Translations under genes and position numbers: made by a program
Shown: piece after piece, positions 1-7,355 of the stretch
Layout of the letters: each line of letters opens with the position of its first letter
How positions within the stretch are numbered: position 1 is the stretch's first letter
Notes under the pieces: generated by a model
What the model saw: only the letters and a program-made list of their open reading frames with translations
What the model was told of the DNA's origin: nothing
Databases searched by the model: none
Assembly: GCA_963734365.1 (NCBI GenBank)
Contig: CAVTGV010000008.1
Span: forward strand, 1-64,000
Length of the DNA: 64,000 nt
Reading direction: 5' to 3'
From: JACVRW01 sp963734365
GTDB lineage: Bacteria > Actinomycetota > Thermoleophilia > Solirubrobacterales > Thermoleophilaceae

Positions 1-130
1 CAGGCCGCGCTCCCGCGTCGACGGGCTCGACCGTCCACTGGCACAGACTCGAGTAGAAGCCGCAGGCGCGCGCGAGGTTCGCGGTGTGCAGCTCGAGGTG
101 GACGACGGGATCGGGAGGAGGCCGGGTCAC
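1..130 (-). CDS. VOC (glyoxalase-like) family protein, N-terminal fragment
   Basis: The reverse strand opens with GTG at 128-130 and stays open to the window edge, so only about 43 residues are visible. The segment VVHLELHTANLARACGFYSS followed by LCQW matches the first beta-alpha-beta unit of vicinal-oxygen-chelate proteins, where a V-H-L-E-L strand precedes a helix and FY at the module start. It is transcribed divergently from the ECF sigma gene at 217. Small VOC or YCII proteins often neighbour this type of ECF sigma, which supports the call. The substrate cannot be inferred. The start is not certain because no clear Shine-Dalgarno or -10 motif precedes it. Confidence 0.6.
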   Translation of the reverse strand, partial: MTRPPPDPVVHLELHTANLARACGFYSSLCQWTVEPVDAGARP

Positions 131-216
131 GGATCTCGCATCTGTAGATCCACGCGGGCGACCGAATCCAGCGCCGACCGATCGATTTGCCGCCTCCGTG
201 GGGTCTCAGTAGACGT

Positions 217-1212
217 ATGACTGCCACCAGCGCCACCGACCCCCGGAGCTTCGAGCTCATGGCCGAGCGCCACCGCGCCGAGCTGATGGCTCACTGCTAC
301 CGAATGCTGGGCTCCAGCGCCGACGCCGAGGATGCCGTACAGGAGACCCTGCTGCGCGCCTGGCGGGCGTTGCCCCGCTTCGAGGGCCGCAGCTCGCTGC
401 GCGCGTGGCTGTACCGGATTGCGACGAACGTGTGCCTGAGAGCCATCGAGCGGCGTCCCAAGCGGGTGCTGCCGGTGGACTACGGGCCGCCGAGCGATCC
501 CCACGACCCGCCGGCGGAGCCGCCGGCCGAGCCGGTCTGGCTCGACCCCTACGCCGACGAGACCCTTGCTGACGGCCGCGCCTCGCCGGACGCGCGCTAC
601 GAACAGCGCGAGAGCGTCGAGCTCGCCTTCGTGGCGGCCCTACAGCACCTGCCGGAGCGCCAGCGGGCCGTGCTGCTGCTGCGCGACGTGCTCGGCTTCG
701 CTCCGGCCGAGATCGCCACGCTTATCGATGCGACCCCGGCCGCCATCTACAGCGCCCTGCAGCGCGCCCACCAGGCGGTGGACGAGCGGCTGCCCGTGCT
801 CAGCCAGCAGCAGACGCTGCGCTCGATCGGCGACGAGCGTCTGCGCGACGTGGTGCAGCGCTACGTGGACGCCTGGGACGAAGCTGACGTGGAGGCACTC
901 GTCGCCCTCTTGACCGAGGACGCTTCCTTCGCCATGCCGCCCAGGCCGGCCTGGTACCGCGGCCGCACCGCCATCGGCGCCTTCCTGGCGGCCCATCCGC
1001 TGTCGCAGCCGTGGCGCTGGCGACGCGTTCCGATCCGAGCCAACGGCCAGCCGGCCTTCGGGGTCTACCGCAGCTCGGGACGCGGCAAGGGCTACGTGGC
1101 TCACGCGATCGAGGTGCTGAGCTTCGACCCGAGCGGTGAGATCGCCGCGGTCATCGCCTTCCACCGGCCCGAAGCGTTCGCGCGCTTCGGACTCGCCGGT
1201 GCGATGGATTGA
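217..1212 (+). CDS. ECF RNA polymerase sigma factor with C-terminal SnoaL-like domain
   Basis: A 331-residue sigma-70 family protein. Region 2 is at about residues 15-85 (MLGSSADAEDAVQETLLRAW, then FEGRSSLRAWLYRIATNVCL). Region 4 is at about 150-200 (LPERQRAVLLLRDVLGF, AEIA). A C-terminal NTF2/SnoaL-like domain follows from about 215 (YVDAWDEADVEALVALL). This is the architecture of the SigG/SigJ-type ECF groups, in which the tail replaces a separate anti-sigma as the regulatory module. An in-frame TTG lies at 187, but the ATG at 217 begins just before the conserved FELMAERHRAELMAHCYRML block and is preferred. The MFS exporter starts 25 bp downstream on the same strand, so the two are probably co-transcribed. 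The signal is unknown. Confidence 0.9.
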   Translation: MTATSATDPRSFELMAERHRAELMAHCYRMLGSSADAEDAVQETLLRAWRALPRFEGRSSLRAWLYRIATNVCLRAIERRPKRVLPVDYGPPSDPHDPPAEPPAEPVWLDPYADETLADGRASPDARYEQRESVELAFVAALQHLPERQRAVLLLRDVLGFAPAEIATLIDATPAAIYSALQRAHQAVDERLPVLSQQQTLRSIGDERLRDVVQRYVDAWDEADVEALVALLTEDASFAMPPRPAWYRGRTAIGAFLAAHPLSQPWRWRRVPIRANGQPAFGVYRSSGRGKGYVAHAIEVLSFDPSGEIAAVIAFHRPEAFARFGLAGAMD

Positions 1213-1237
1213 GCCGCGGCAGCGGATCTCATTTGCC

Positions 1238-2653
1238 ATGACCACGCAAGCAGCCGTACAGAACCGTTCGAGAGTCTGGGTGCTCGTGCTCGCGTCGCTG
1301 GCGTCGTGCATGGCCGCACTGGACACGCTCGTAGTGACCACCGCGCTGACGACGATCCGCCTGGACCTCGGTGCCTCGATCGACCAGCTCGAGTGGACCG
1401 TCAACGCCTACAACCTCAGCTTCGCGGTCCTGCTCATGAGCGCCGCGGCGCTGGGCGACCGCTACGGGCGCCGCCGGATGTTCGCCGCGGGCCTCGGGCT
1501 CTTCGCGCTCGCCTCGGCCGCCTGTGCGCTGGCGCCCGAGATCGGCTGGCTGATCGCCGCGCGCGCGGTTCAGGGCATGGGCGCAGCGCTCGTCATGACG
1601 CTCGCGTTCGCCCTGGTGAGCGCCGCGTTCCCTCCCGAGCGCCGCGGCACCGCCCTCGGAGTCTTCTTCGCCCTCACCGGCCTCGCGGTGGCCAGTGGGC
1701 CGCTGGTGGGCGGGGCCGTGGCGGAGGGCCTCACCTGGCAGTGGATCTTCTGGCTCAACGTCCCCTTCGGGCTGCTCCTGGTGCCGCTCGTCCTGGCCCG
1801 CGTTCCGGAGAGCTTCGGAGCGGACTCCGCCCTCGACATCCCCGGGCTCGCCCTCGTCACCGGCGGGGTGCTCGGCCTGGTCTGGGGCCTCGTGCGCGGC
1901 AACATCGCCGGCTGGGACAGCCTCGAGGTGGTGGGCACGCTCAGCGCGGGCGCGCTGCTCGTGGTCGCGTTCGTCGCCTGGGAGCTCCACGCCCGGGAGC
2001 CGATGCTTCCGATGCGCTTCTTCCGCTCGCGCGCCTTCTCGGCCGGGAACGCGGCGATCTTCTTCGCCGTGGGCTCGCTGTTCTGCGGCGTGTTCTTCCT
2101 CGCTCAGTTCATGCAGACGGGGCTCGGCTACGGACCTCTCGACGCCGGGCTGCGCCTGCTTCCGTGGACCGCGACCCTGTTCTTCGTCGCCCCGCTGGCC
2201 GGCACCCTCGTGGACCGCTTCGGCGAGCGCCCGTTCATGGTGGCCGGCCCCCTGTTGCAGGCGGCCGGGATGGGCTGGATCGCCCTGATCGCCGAGGCGG
2301 GAATGGCCTACTCGGAGCTGATCCCGCCGCTGATCGTGGCCGGCATCGGCGTGTCGATGTCCTTCCCGGCGGCGCAGAACTCCGTGGTGGGCTCGGTCCC
2401 TCCGGAGGCGATCGGAAAGGCGGCCGGCACGAACAGCACGATGCGCGAGCTCGGCGGAGTCCTCGGCATCGCGCTGAGCGTCGCGGTGTTCGCCGGCGCC
2501 GGCAGCTACGCGTCAGCCGAGGCCTTCACCGACGGCTTCGTCCCGGCGATGACCGTCTCGGCCGGGCTCTCGTTGCTGGGCGCCCTGGCGGGGGCGGCGC
2601 TTCCGGCGCGGAGACGGATACGCGTCGGCGCAGCGGCGGCCGCGGAAGCGTGA
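1238..2653 (+). CDS. MFS exporter, EmrB/QacA (DHA2) family
   Basis: A 471-residue membrane protein built almost wholly of hydrophobic helices. The length and spacing fit the 14-helix DHA2 drug/proton antiporters. TM1 carries the family motif around D-T-L-V-V (LDTLVVTTALTTI), and motif A appears as GDRYGRRRMF after TM2. Drug:H+ antiporters of this group export hydrophobic compounds across the cytoplasmic membrane. ATG 1238 was chosen because it directly precedes the short cytoplasmic N-terminus; the reading frame is open upstream into the sigma gene but that part is not membrane-like. Its position 25 bp after the ECF sigma suggests the exporter is part of that sigma factor's output. The substrate is unknown. 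Confidence 0.9.
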   Translation: MTTQAAVQNRSRVWVLVLASLASCMAALDTLVVTTALTTIRLDLGASIDQLEWTVNAYNLSFAVLLMSAAALGDRYGRRRMFAAGLGLFALASAACALAPEIGWLIAARAVQGMGAALVMTLAFALVSAAFPPERRGTALGVFFALTGLAVASGPLVGGAVAEGLTWQWIFWLNVPFGLLLVPLVLARVPESFGADSALDIPGLALVTGGVLGLVWGLVRGNIAGWDSLEVVGTLSAGALLVVAFVAWELHAREPMLPMRFFRSRAFSAGNAAIFFAVGSLFCGVFFLAQFMQTGLGYGPLDAGLRLLPWTATLFFVAPLAGTLVDRFGERPFMVAGPLLQAAGMGWIALIAEAGMAYSELIPPLIVAGIGVSMSFPAAQNSVVGSVPPEAIGKAAGTNSTMRELGGVLGIALSVAVFAGAGSYASAEAFTDGFVPAMTVSAGLSLLGALAGAALPARRRIRVGAAAAAEA

Positions 2654-2677
2654 GCGTCCCTCGGCGACCGGCAGCGC

Positions 2678-4903
2678 TCAGGCCACGACCCGCAGCTCAC
2701 CCGGACGCCGGCTTCTGAGATCGCGCACCACGGCGTCGACGATCCGCTCGTCGTCGCGTAGCTGACCGTCGGTCACGGCGTTGATCACGCTGCGCTTGCG
2801 CTGCAGGAGCTCGGCCATGGTCTCGTCGATCGTGTCCGGCGCCAGCAGGTACCAGGCGGTGACGGCGCTGTCCTGGCCGATCCGGTGCAGCCGGTCCTCG
2901 GCCTGGTCGTGGCGGGCCGGGGTCCAGTCGAGCTCCAGGAAGGCCACGTTCGAGGCACGTGTGAGCGTGATGCCCTGCGAGGCCGCCTTCAGCGAGCAGA
3001 TGATCAGCTGGGGCCCGTCCTCGGCCTGGAAGGCGTCCACGGCTCGCTGGCGGGTGAGGGCCGAGTCGGAGCCCAGGATGTGGGGAGCGTTCGGGAAGCG
3101 CTCGGTGAGCGCGCGCTGGATGGCCACGTGGTCGGCGAACACCACGAGCGGCTCGTCCGAGGCCATGAAGTCCGTGATCCAGGCCAGGGCGACGGGCAGC
3201 TTCCCCGCCGCCGCGAGCTGACGCAGGTGGTTGAGGCGAACGAGCTGCTCCGCGCGCAGCGCCGACGCGATCTTGGCGTCGAGTGTGCGCAGTTCCAGCG
3301 GGAGGGTCTGCAGCCAGGCGATCACGTCGTGCTCGGCGAGTCGGTACTCCTGCTCGTTGGCGAGCGCGACCGGGACAGCGTCGTGGCGCTTGGCCGGCAG
3401 CTGGGGGAGCACCTGGCGCTTGGTGCGACGCACGTAGCAGTGAGCGCGCAGGTTCCAGTGCAGCCGGTCGTCGCTGCCGGCGTCGCGGAAGCGGCGGGTG
3501 AGGCGGGCGCCGCTGCCGAACTCGCGCAGGCGCCCAAGGATGCGCAGCTGGGAGACGAGCTCCTCGGGCCGGTTGAGCACCGGGGTTCCGGTGAGCGCCA
3601 GGCGCAGGGCGTTTTCGGGCAGCTGAGCCGCCAGCTCGAGCGCGGCCTTGGTGCGCTGCGCCCCCGCGTTCTTCACGTAGTGCGACTCGTCGAGCACGAG
3701 CGCGGTCATGCCGCGCTTCGCGATCCGCTCGGCGTGGGCCTCGAGGATGTCGTAGTTGAGCACCAGGATCTCGGCCTCCTCCGCCTCGGCGCTCCAGGTG
3801 GCGTCGGTTCGCCCGTCCAGAACCGCCACGCTGCGGCCGGGAAGCCAGTGCTGGGTCTCGCGCTCCCAGGTGAGCTTCATGCTCGCGGGACAGATCACCA
3901 CGGCCGGGAAGGCCTCGTCCCACTCGAGCGTGGCCAGCGCCTGCACGGTCTTGCCGAGGCCCTGCTCGTCGGCGATGAACGTCTGGCGGCGCTCCAACGC
4001 GTAGCGCACCCCCGCGCGCTGGAAGGGATGCAGCTCGCCACCCAGCTCGAGCCCGTCGAGCTCAGCGTCCTCGGCGTAGGACAGGGCCACCGTGGCGGCG
4101 GCGCGCTCGTGCTCGGCTCGCAGCTCGCGAAGCAGCTCGCGCACGGACTCGTCCACTCGCATCCGTGGGTGCTCGTCCACGAAGCCGATCAGATCGAGCG
4201 CGAGGGCGGGGTCGGCCGGCACGCCCACGCCCCAGGCCCGGCTGCTGGTGAAGAAGCGCCCGGGCCGCGCCACCGGATGCGCCTCCGGCAGGCCCTTGAA
4301 CGCGCGCGACGGGGCGGGGTCCCAGCCCGAGAACAGAACGACCTCGGGCTCGCCGTCGTCGCCCACGCCGAGCGTGAGCTCAGCCGGGGGCGGAGACTCG
4401 CCCGCTCTGAGCTCGCGCGCCGACGAACGCGCGAGATCGTCCAATTGCACCCCGTCCAGCTGCAGCAGCAGCGTTCCGCTCGCCTCGCTGAAGGGAACCA
4501 CGAGCCGGTCCTGAGCCACCTCGATCGCGTCATCGAGCTCGCTCGGCGTGTCGCCCGACAGCACGCGCAGCACGAACGCTCCGGCGCCGTCGTGAATCAA
4601 AACGGAACCGACGGCCCGGAAGCGGTCGGAGTCACTCAGCCAGGCCAGCACCTCGGGCGCGGCCACCAGCTCGGGGAAGCGCTCGAGCAGGCGCTCCACC
4701 GCCTTCGACGCGCGCGGGTCCGCCGGCACGCGCCAATGCTTGCGACGCCAGTCGAACCAGCGCCGGGGCAGCCGCTTGACCGCCTCGTTGAGCTCCTCGT
4801 CGAACGCGAACGAGAAGACGAGCTCGGGCTGGCGGGGATTCTCCGCGAGCATCCAGACTCGGCCGGCTGTGGTGTGCATCTCGTTCGAAGGGCCGTCCGA
4901 CAT
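2678..4903 (-). CDS. SNF2-family DEAD/DEAH helicase-like ATPase
   Basis: A 741-residue Swi2/Snf2-type ATPase. The N-terminal third is not helicase and includes LPRRWFDWRRKHWRVP near residue 45, reminiscent of the HARP-like segments that precede SMARCAL1-type motors. The motor has motif I DEQGLGKTVQAL, motif II DESH, motif III LALTGTPVLNRPEEL, and in the C-terminal lobe LKAASQGITL and DQAEDRLHRIGQ. These proteins move on double-stranded DNA or displace proteins and do not unwind strands. A TTG at 4906 is directly followed by ATG at 4903; I take the ATG. It converges with the MFS gene and diverges from the small gene at 4962. The exact role (fork remodelling or transcription-linked) is not evident. 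Confidence 0.88.
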   Translation of the reverse strand: MSDGPSNEMHTTAGRVWMLAENPRQPELVFSFAFDEELNEAVKRLPRRWFDWRRKHWRVPADPRASKAVERLLERFPELVAAPEVLAWLSDSDRFRAVGSVLIHDGAGAFVLRVLSGDTPSELDDAIEVAQDRLVVPFSEASGTLLLQLDGVQLDDLARSSARELRAGESPPPAELTLGVGDDGEPEVVLFSGWDPAPSRAFKGLPEAHPVARPGRFFTSSRAWGVGVPADPALALDLIGFVDEHPRMRVDESVRELLRELRAEHERAAATVALSYAEDAELDGLELGGELHPFQRAGVRYALERRQTFIADEQGLGKTVQALATLEWDEAFPAVVICPASMKLTWERETQHWLPGRSVAVLDGRTDATWSAEAEEAEILVLNYDILEAHAERIAKRGMTALVLDESHYVKNAGAQRTKAALELAAQLPENALRLALTGTPVLNRPEELVSQLRILGRLREFGSGARLTRRFRDAGSDDRLHWNLRAHCYVRRTKRQVLPQLPAKRHDAVPVALANEQEYRLAEHDVIAWLQTLPLELRTLDAKIASALRAEQLVRLNHLRQLAAAGKLPVALAWITDFMASDEPLVVFADHVAIQRALTERFPNAPHILGSDSALTRQRAVDAFQAEDGPQLIICSLKAASQGITLTRASNVAFLELDWTPARHDQAEDRLHRIGQDSAVTAWYLLAPDTIDETMAELLQRKRSVINAVTDGQLRDDERIVDAVVRDLRSRRPGELRVVA

Positions 4904-4961
4904 CAAACGAATGACTCTAGCCGTCGCGGAGGTCTGAGGGAGCAGCCACTACGCTCGCTCG

Positions 4962-5426
4962 ATGACGACCAAGGCGGAATTCAACGCAGAGGAATGGTCC
5001 AGGGTCACCGAGGCGCCGGCCCTGGCCGCGATGATGGTGATCGCCGCGGATCGCGGTGGGACGATCCGGGAAAGCATGTCGCTGGCGCGCGCCTACAAGG
5101 AAGCCCGCCAGACGGGCGCGGGCGACGAGCTGCTCGACGAGCTCGTGTCCTCGCCTCCTCAGGTCGACTCGAAGGAGCTCGGCTCGGTCGAGCAGTTGCG
5201 CGAGCAGGCCCCGGCGCGGCTGCAGGCCGCGATCGCGCTCGTGGAGGGCAAGGCCACGCCCGAGGAGACCGCCGCCTACCGGCAGTTCATCCTCGGTCTC
5301 GCCGACACGGTGGCGCACGCCCACAAGGAGGGCGGCTTCCTGGGCATCGGCGGCAAGGAGGTCTCGGAGAGCGAGCAGAAGGTGCTGGACGAGCTCGAGG
5401 CGACCGTCGGCAGCTCGGCCGGCTGA
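4962..5426 (+). CDS. Conserved hypothetical protein, helical, TerB-like in size
   Basis: A 154-residue soluble, mostly helical, acidic protein with no signal peptide or membrane segment. The most distinctive stretch is near the C-terminus: AHKEGGFLGIGGKEVSESE followed by a final helix. The repeated use of Ala/Glu helices and the length resemble TerB-like or other small all-alpha domains, but no catalytic residues stand out and I do not assign a function. The promoter looks leaderless: TACGCT at 4950-4955 lies 6 nt before the ATG and no Shine-Dalgarno is present. It is convergent with the metallophosphoesterase, with stop codons 1 nt apart. Confidence 0.75.
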   Translation: MTTKAEFNAEEWSRVTEAPALAAMMVIAADRGGTIRESMSLARAYKEARQTGAGDELLDELVSSPPQVDSKELGSVEQLREQAPARLQAAIALVEGKATPEETAAYRQFILGLADTVAHAHKEGGFLGIGGKEVSESEQKVLDELEATVGSSAG

Positions 5427-5427
5427 G

Positions 5428-6507
5428 TCACGAGGCGAGAGCGGGCAGCTCCTCGAGCACATTGTCGAGACGCGGCTCGCCGGTCTCGTCGAGATGCAGC
5501 ACCGTTCCGGGCCAGTAGGGATTTCGCCGGTCGGGGCCCGTCACGAACGATGGCTCGTACAGCCACGTGCCGGTGTTCCATAGCCGCGTGCCGCCGGGCG
5601 TCCGCCAGTCGGCGGCGTCGTCGTGCGGCAGCGGGCCGGCGCGGTGGGTGTGGCCGAACAGCACGTGCTCGGCGCCCGGTGCGAGGGCGCCGGCCACTCG
5701 GCGCATCGCGGCGAGCCCTGCTCGGCGCAGCTCCTCGCCGGTGAGCTCGGCGCGCAGGGGCCCCAGGCCCAGGCGGTTGAGTGCGGCAACCGCTGCCGGG
5801 ATCGTGATCCGCCCGAGCAGCATCCGGCCGGCGCCGCCGTGGCCGTTCACGCGCTCCCAGACGCCCCGCGAAAGCGTGCCCCCGCGCCTGAGGGCCGAGG
5901 CGGGCGCGGCCTCGGCCAGGCCGTGGAAGAAGGCGTACATGGGCGCGAGCACGGCCTCGTAGTCGGCGGCCGACGCGGCCGTGGGGCCACGCCGGGTGAG
6001 CCGCCCCATGGCGGTGGCGCCGATCGACTCGAGTCGCGGCACGGTGAGGTGCAGATCCAGGTAGTGGCCGTGCGTGGCGTACACGTCGGGGCGCAGGAAC
6101 AGCCCGGGGTAGGCCAGGCTCAGCTCCACGTCCGGCATCAGTGCGGCCAGGCGGCCCGCCGGGCCGTCCCCGGGCTCGACGCTCCACTCGTTGTGTGCCT
6201 CCAGGAGCCGGCCCTCCAGCCGCAGGCGCGCCAGCCACGGCTCAGCCAGGGCATGGTCGTGATTGCCCGGCACGAGCACCACGGGGCGCCCCGCCAGGGC
6301 CTCGCTCAGCGCCTCGAAGAACGGGCGCACATAGGCCAGTGACTCCGCGACGCGCCGCTCCCGCAGCTCGAGTACATCGCCGAGCAGCACCACTCGGTCC
6401 GCCGCCGCGAGGCTCTCGGCCAGGCGCTCGCGGGTCGCCGGGCGGGCGGCCACGTCGCCCCCGGCCAGGGAGCCGAGGTGGAGGTCGGAGACCACGGCCG
6501 TGCGCAT
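5428..6507 (-). CDS. Calcineurin-like metallophosphoesterase
   Basis: A 359-residue protein with the full metallophosphoesterase signature: DLHLG at residues 8-12, GDVLELRER around 43, GNHDH around 81 and GHTHRAG near 283. These residues bind a dinuclear metal centre that hydrolyses phosphomonoesters or phosphodiesters. The spacing between the GNHD and GHTH blocks is long (about 200 residues), leaving room for an insert resembling UDP-2,3-diacylglucosamine-hydrolase-like or generic MPE caps. No signal peptide is seen, so it should be cytoplasmic. The upstream region holds the inverted repeat at 6524-6686, and a TAGTGC hexamer facing this gene lies 12 nt before its ATG. The substrate is unknown. 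Confidence 0.88.
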   Translation of the reverse strand: MRTAVVSDLHLGSLAGGDVAARPATRERLAESLAAADRVVLLGDVLELRERRVAESLAYVRPFFEALSEALAGRPVVLVPGNHDHALAEPWLARLRLEGRLLEAHNEWSVEPGDGPAGRLAALMPDVELSLAYPGLFLRPDVYATHGHYLDLHLTVPRLESIGATAMGRLTRRGPTAASAADYEAVLAPMYAFFHGLAEAAPASALRRGGTLSRGVWERVNGHGGAGRMLLGRITIPAAVAALNRLGLGPLRAELTGEELRRAGLAAMRRVAGALAPGAEHVLFGHTHRAGPLPHDDAADWRTPGGTRLWNTGTWLYEPSFVTGPDRRNPYWPGTVLHLDETGEPRLDNVLEELPALAS

Positions 6508-6518
6508 GCGGGAATGGT

Positions 6519-6690
6519 GGCACTAGTGCCGTGACTCGCTAGTTCGGTGGCAGTTCTCGGGTGTCTGTGCGCGCCTGATGCCCGCCGGCTCCTCGCCGTG
6601 CCACTGGCACGGCTCCGTCGCCGTCGAACGTCAGTCACACACAGCCAGCCCGATAACTGAACACGAACTTCCGAGTCACGGCACTACATT
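6519..6690. repeat. TA-flanked inverted-repeat element E1 (MITE-like)
   Basis: The left arm TAGTGCCGTGACTCG (6524-6538) is the exact reverse complement of the right arm CGAGTCACGGCACTA (6672-6686). Imperfect complementarity continues inward for about 20 nt, with AGTTCG and CAGTT blocks in both arms. A central hairpin CCGTGCC-ACT-GGCACGG lies at 6596-6612. The left end also forms a 12-bp palindrome, GGCACTAGTGCC (6519-6530). The outer dinucleotides are TA on both sides. The ends are related to those of the element at 48626-48724. It holds no ORF. The right TA forms part of the TACATT -10 of the gene at 6699. Confidence 0.7.
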
Positions 6691-6698
6691 TGGCTCCG

Positions 6699-7310
6699 GT
6701 GCCCGTGTTCTGCCGCCACAACCGCTTCACGGCGGAATGTCCCATCTGCGCCAAGGGAACCGTGCTCGACCCCGGGCTCAAGCCCAGCCGCCCGCGCAGC
6801 GCATCCGCCGGACGCTCCTCCCGGAGGAGCGGCTCGTCGCGGGGCGGCGCGGCGGCGCCGCAGGTGTCACGGGGTGTCTTCGCCGCAGCCGGGCCCTACG
6901 AGGACGGGCGCGAGGTGCGTCTCGAGAAGGTGCCCGGCGGCCTGCGCCTCGCCTCCTGGCACGCCGGCCAGCTGGTGCGCGGCGCGCCGGTTCTGATCCT
7001 GGCCGACCTGCCCGCCCTGCTCGCGGAGGCGGCCGAGCGCGAGCTGCTCGACCCCTCGGGCCTGACGCCCGCCGGGACCGCCGCGGTGGGCGCGCACGGC
7101 GCCAGCCCGGGCCGCTCGGGCGAGCTGCGCGACGAGCTGCGCGTGGAGCGTCTCGATCCCGAGCGCGTGCGCATCGCACGCTGGATCATGCGGCCGAATC
7201 GCGGCTGGGAGCTCCAGGAGGCCCCGGTGCTGCTGCCGCCGGCCCGCTTCGTCCAAGCGCTCGAGGCCGCGGCCTCGAGCGGCGTGCTCGCGTCAGACAG
7301 CGGAGGCTGA
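6699..7310 (+). CDS. Hypothetical protein with N-terminal CxH...CPIC zinc-binding-like motif
   Basis: About 203 residues. The N-terminus reads PVFCRHNRFTAECPICAKG; the C-x-H and C-x2-C pattern could bind one zinc ion. A basic serine/arginine-rich linker (about 25-60) follows, then an acidic globular region with PGGLRLASWHAGQL and a region rich in Ala/Leu helices. I do not recognise a named family. TTG 6690, GTG 6699 and GTG 6705 are all in frame. I choose 6699 because TACATT at 6685-6690 would give a leaderless transcript with an 8-nt gap. The protein sits directly ahead of the AddB/AddA-like pair, so a DNA-linked role is possible but unproven. Confidence 0.7.
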   Translation: MPVFCRHNRFTAECPICAKGTVLDPGLKPSRPRSASAGRSSRRSGSSRGGAAAPQVSRGVFAAAGPYEDGREVRLEKVPGGLRLASWHAGQLVRGAPVLILADLPALLAEAAERELLDPSGLTPAGTAAVGAHGASPGRSGELRDELRVERLDPERVRIARWIMRPNRGWELQEAPVLLPPARFVQALEAAASSGVLASDSGG

Positions 7311-7355
7311 GGCCGACTCCCTGTCCGTCGTGTCCACGCACTATTCATTCTCGGT

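Noticed and set aside
2885..5518. Very long plus-strand frame opposite the SNF2 gene
   Set aside because: It is antisense to clear SNF2 motifs and has no domain signal; high GC makes long antisense frames common.
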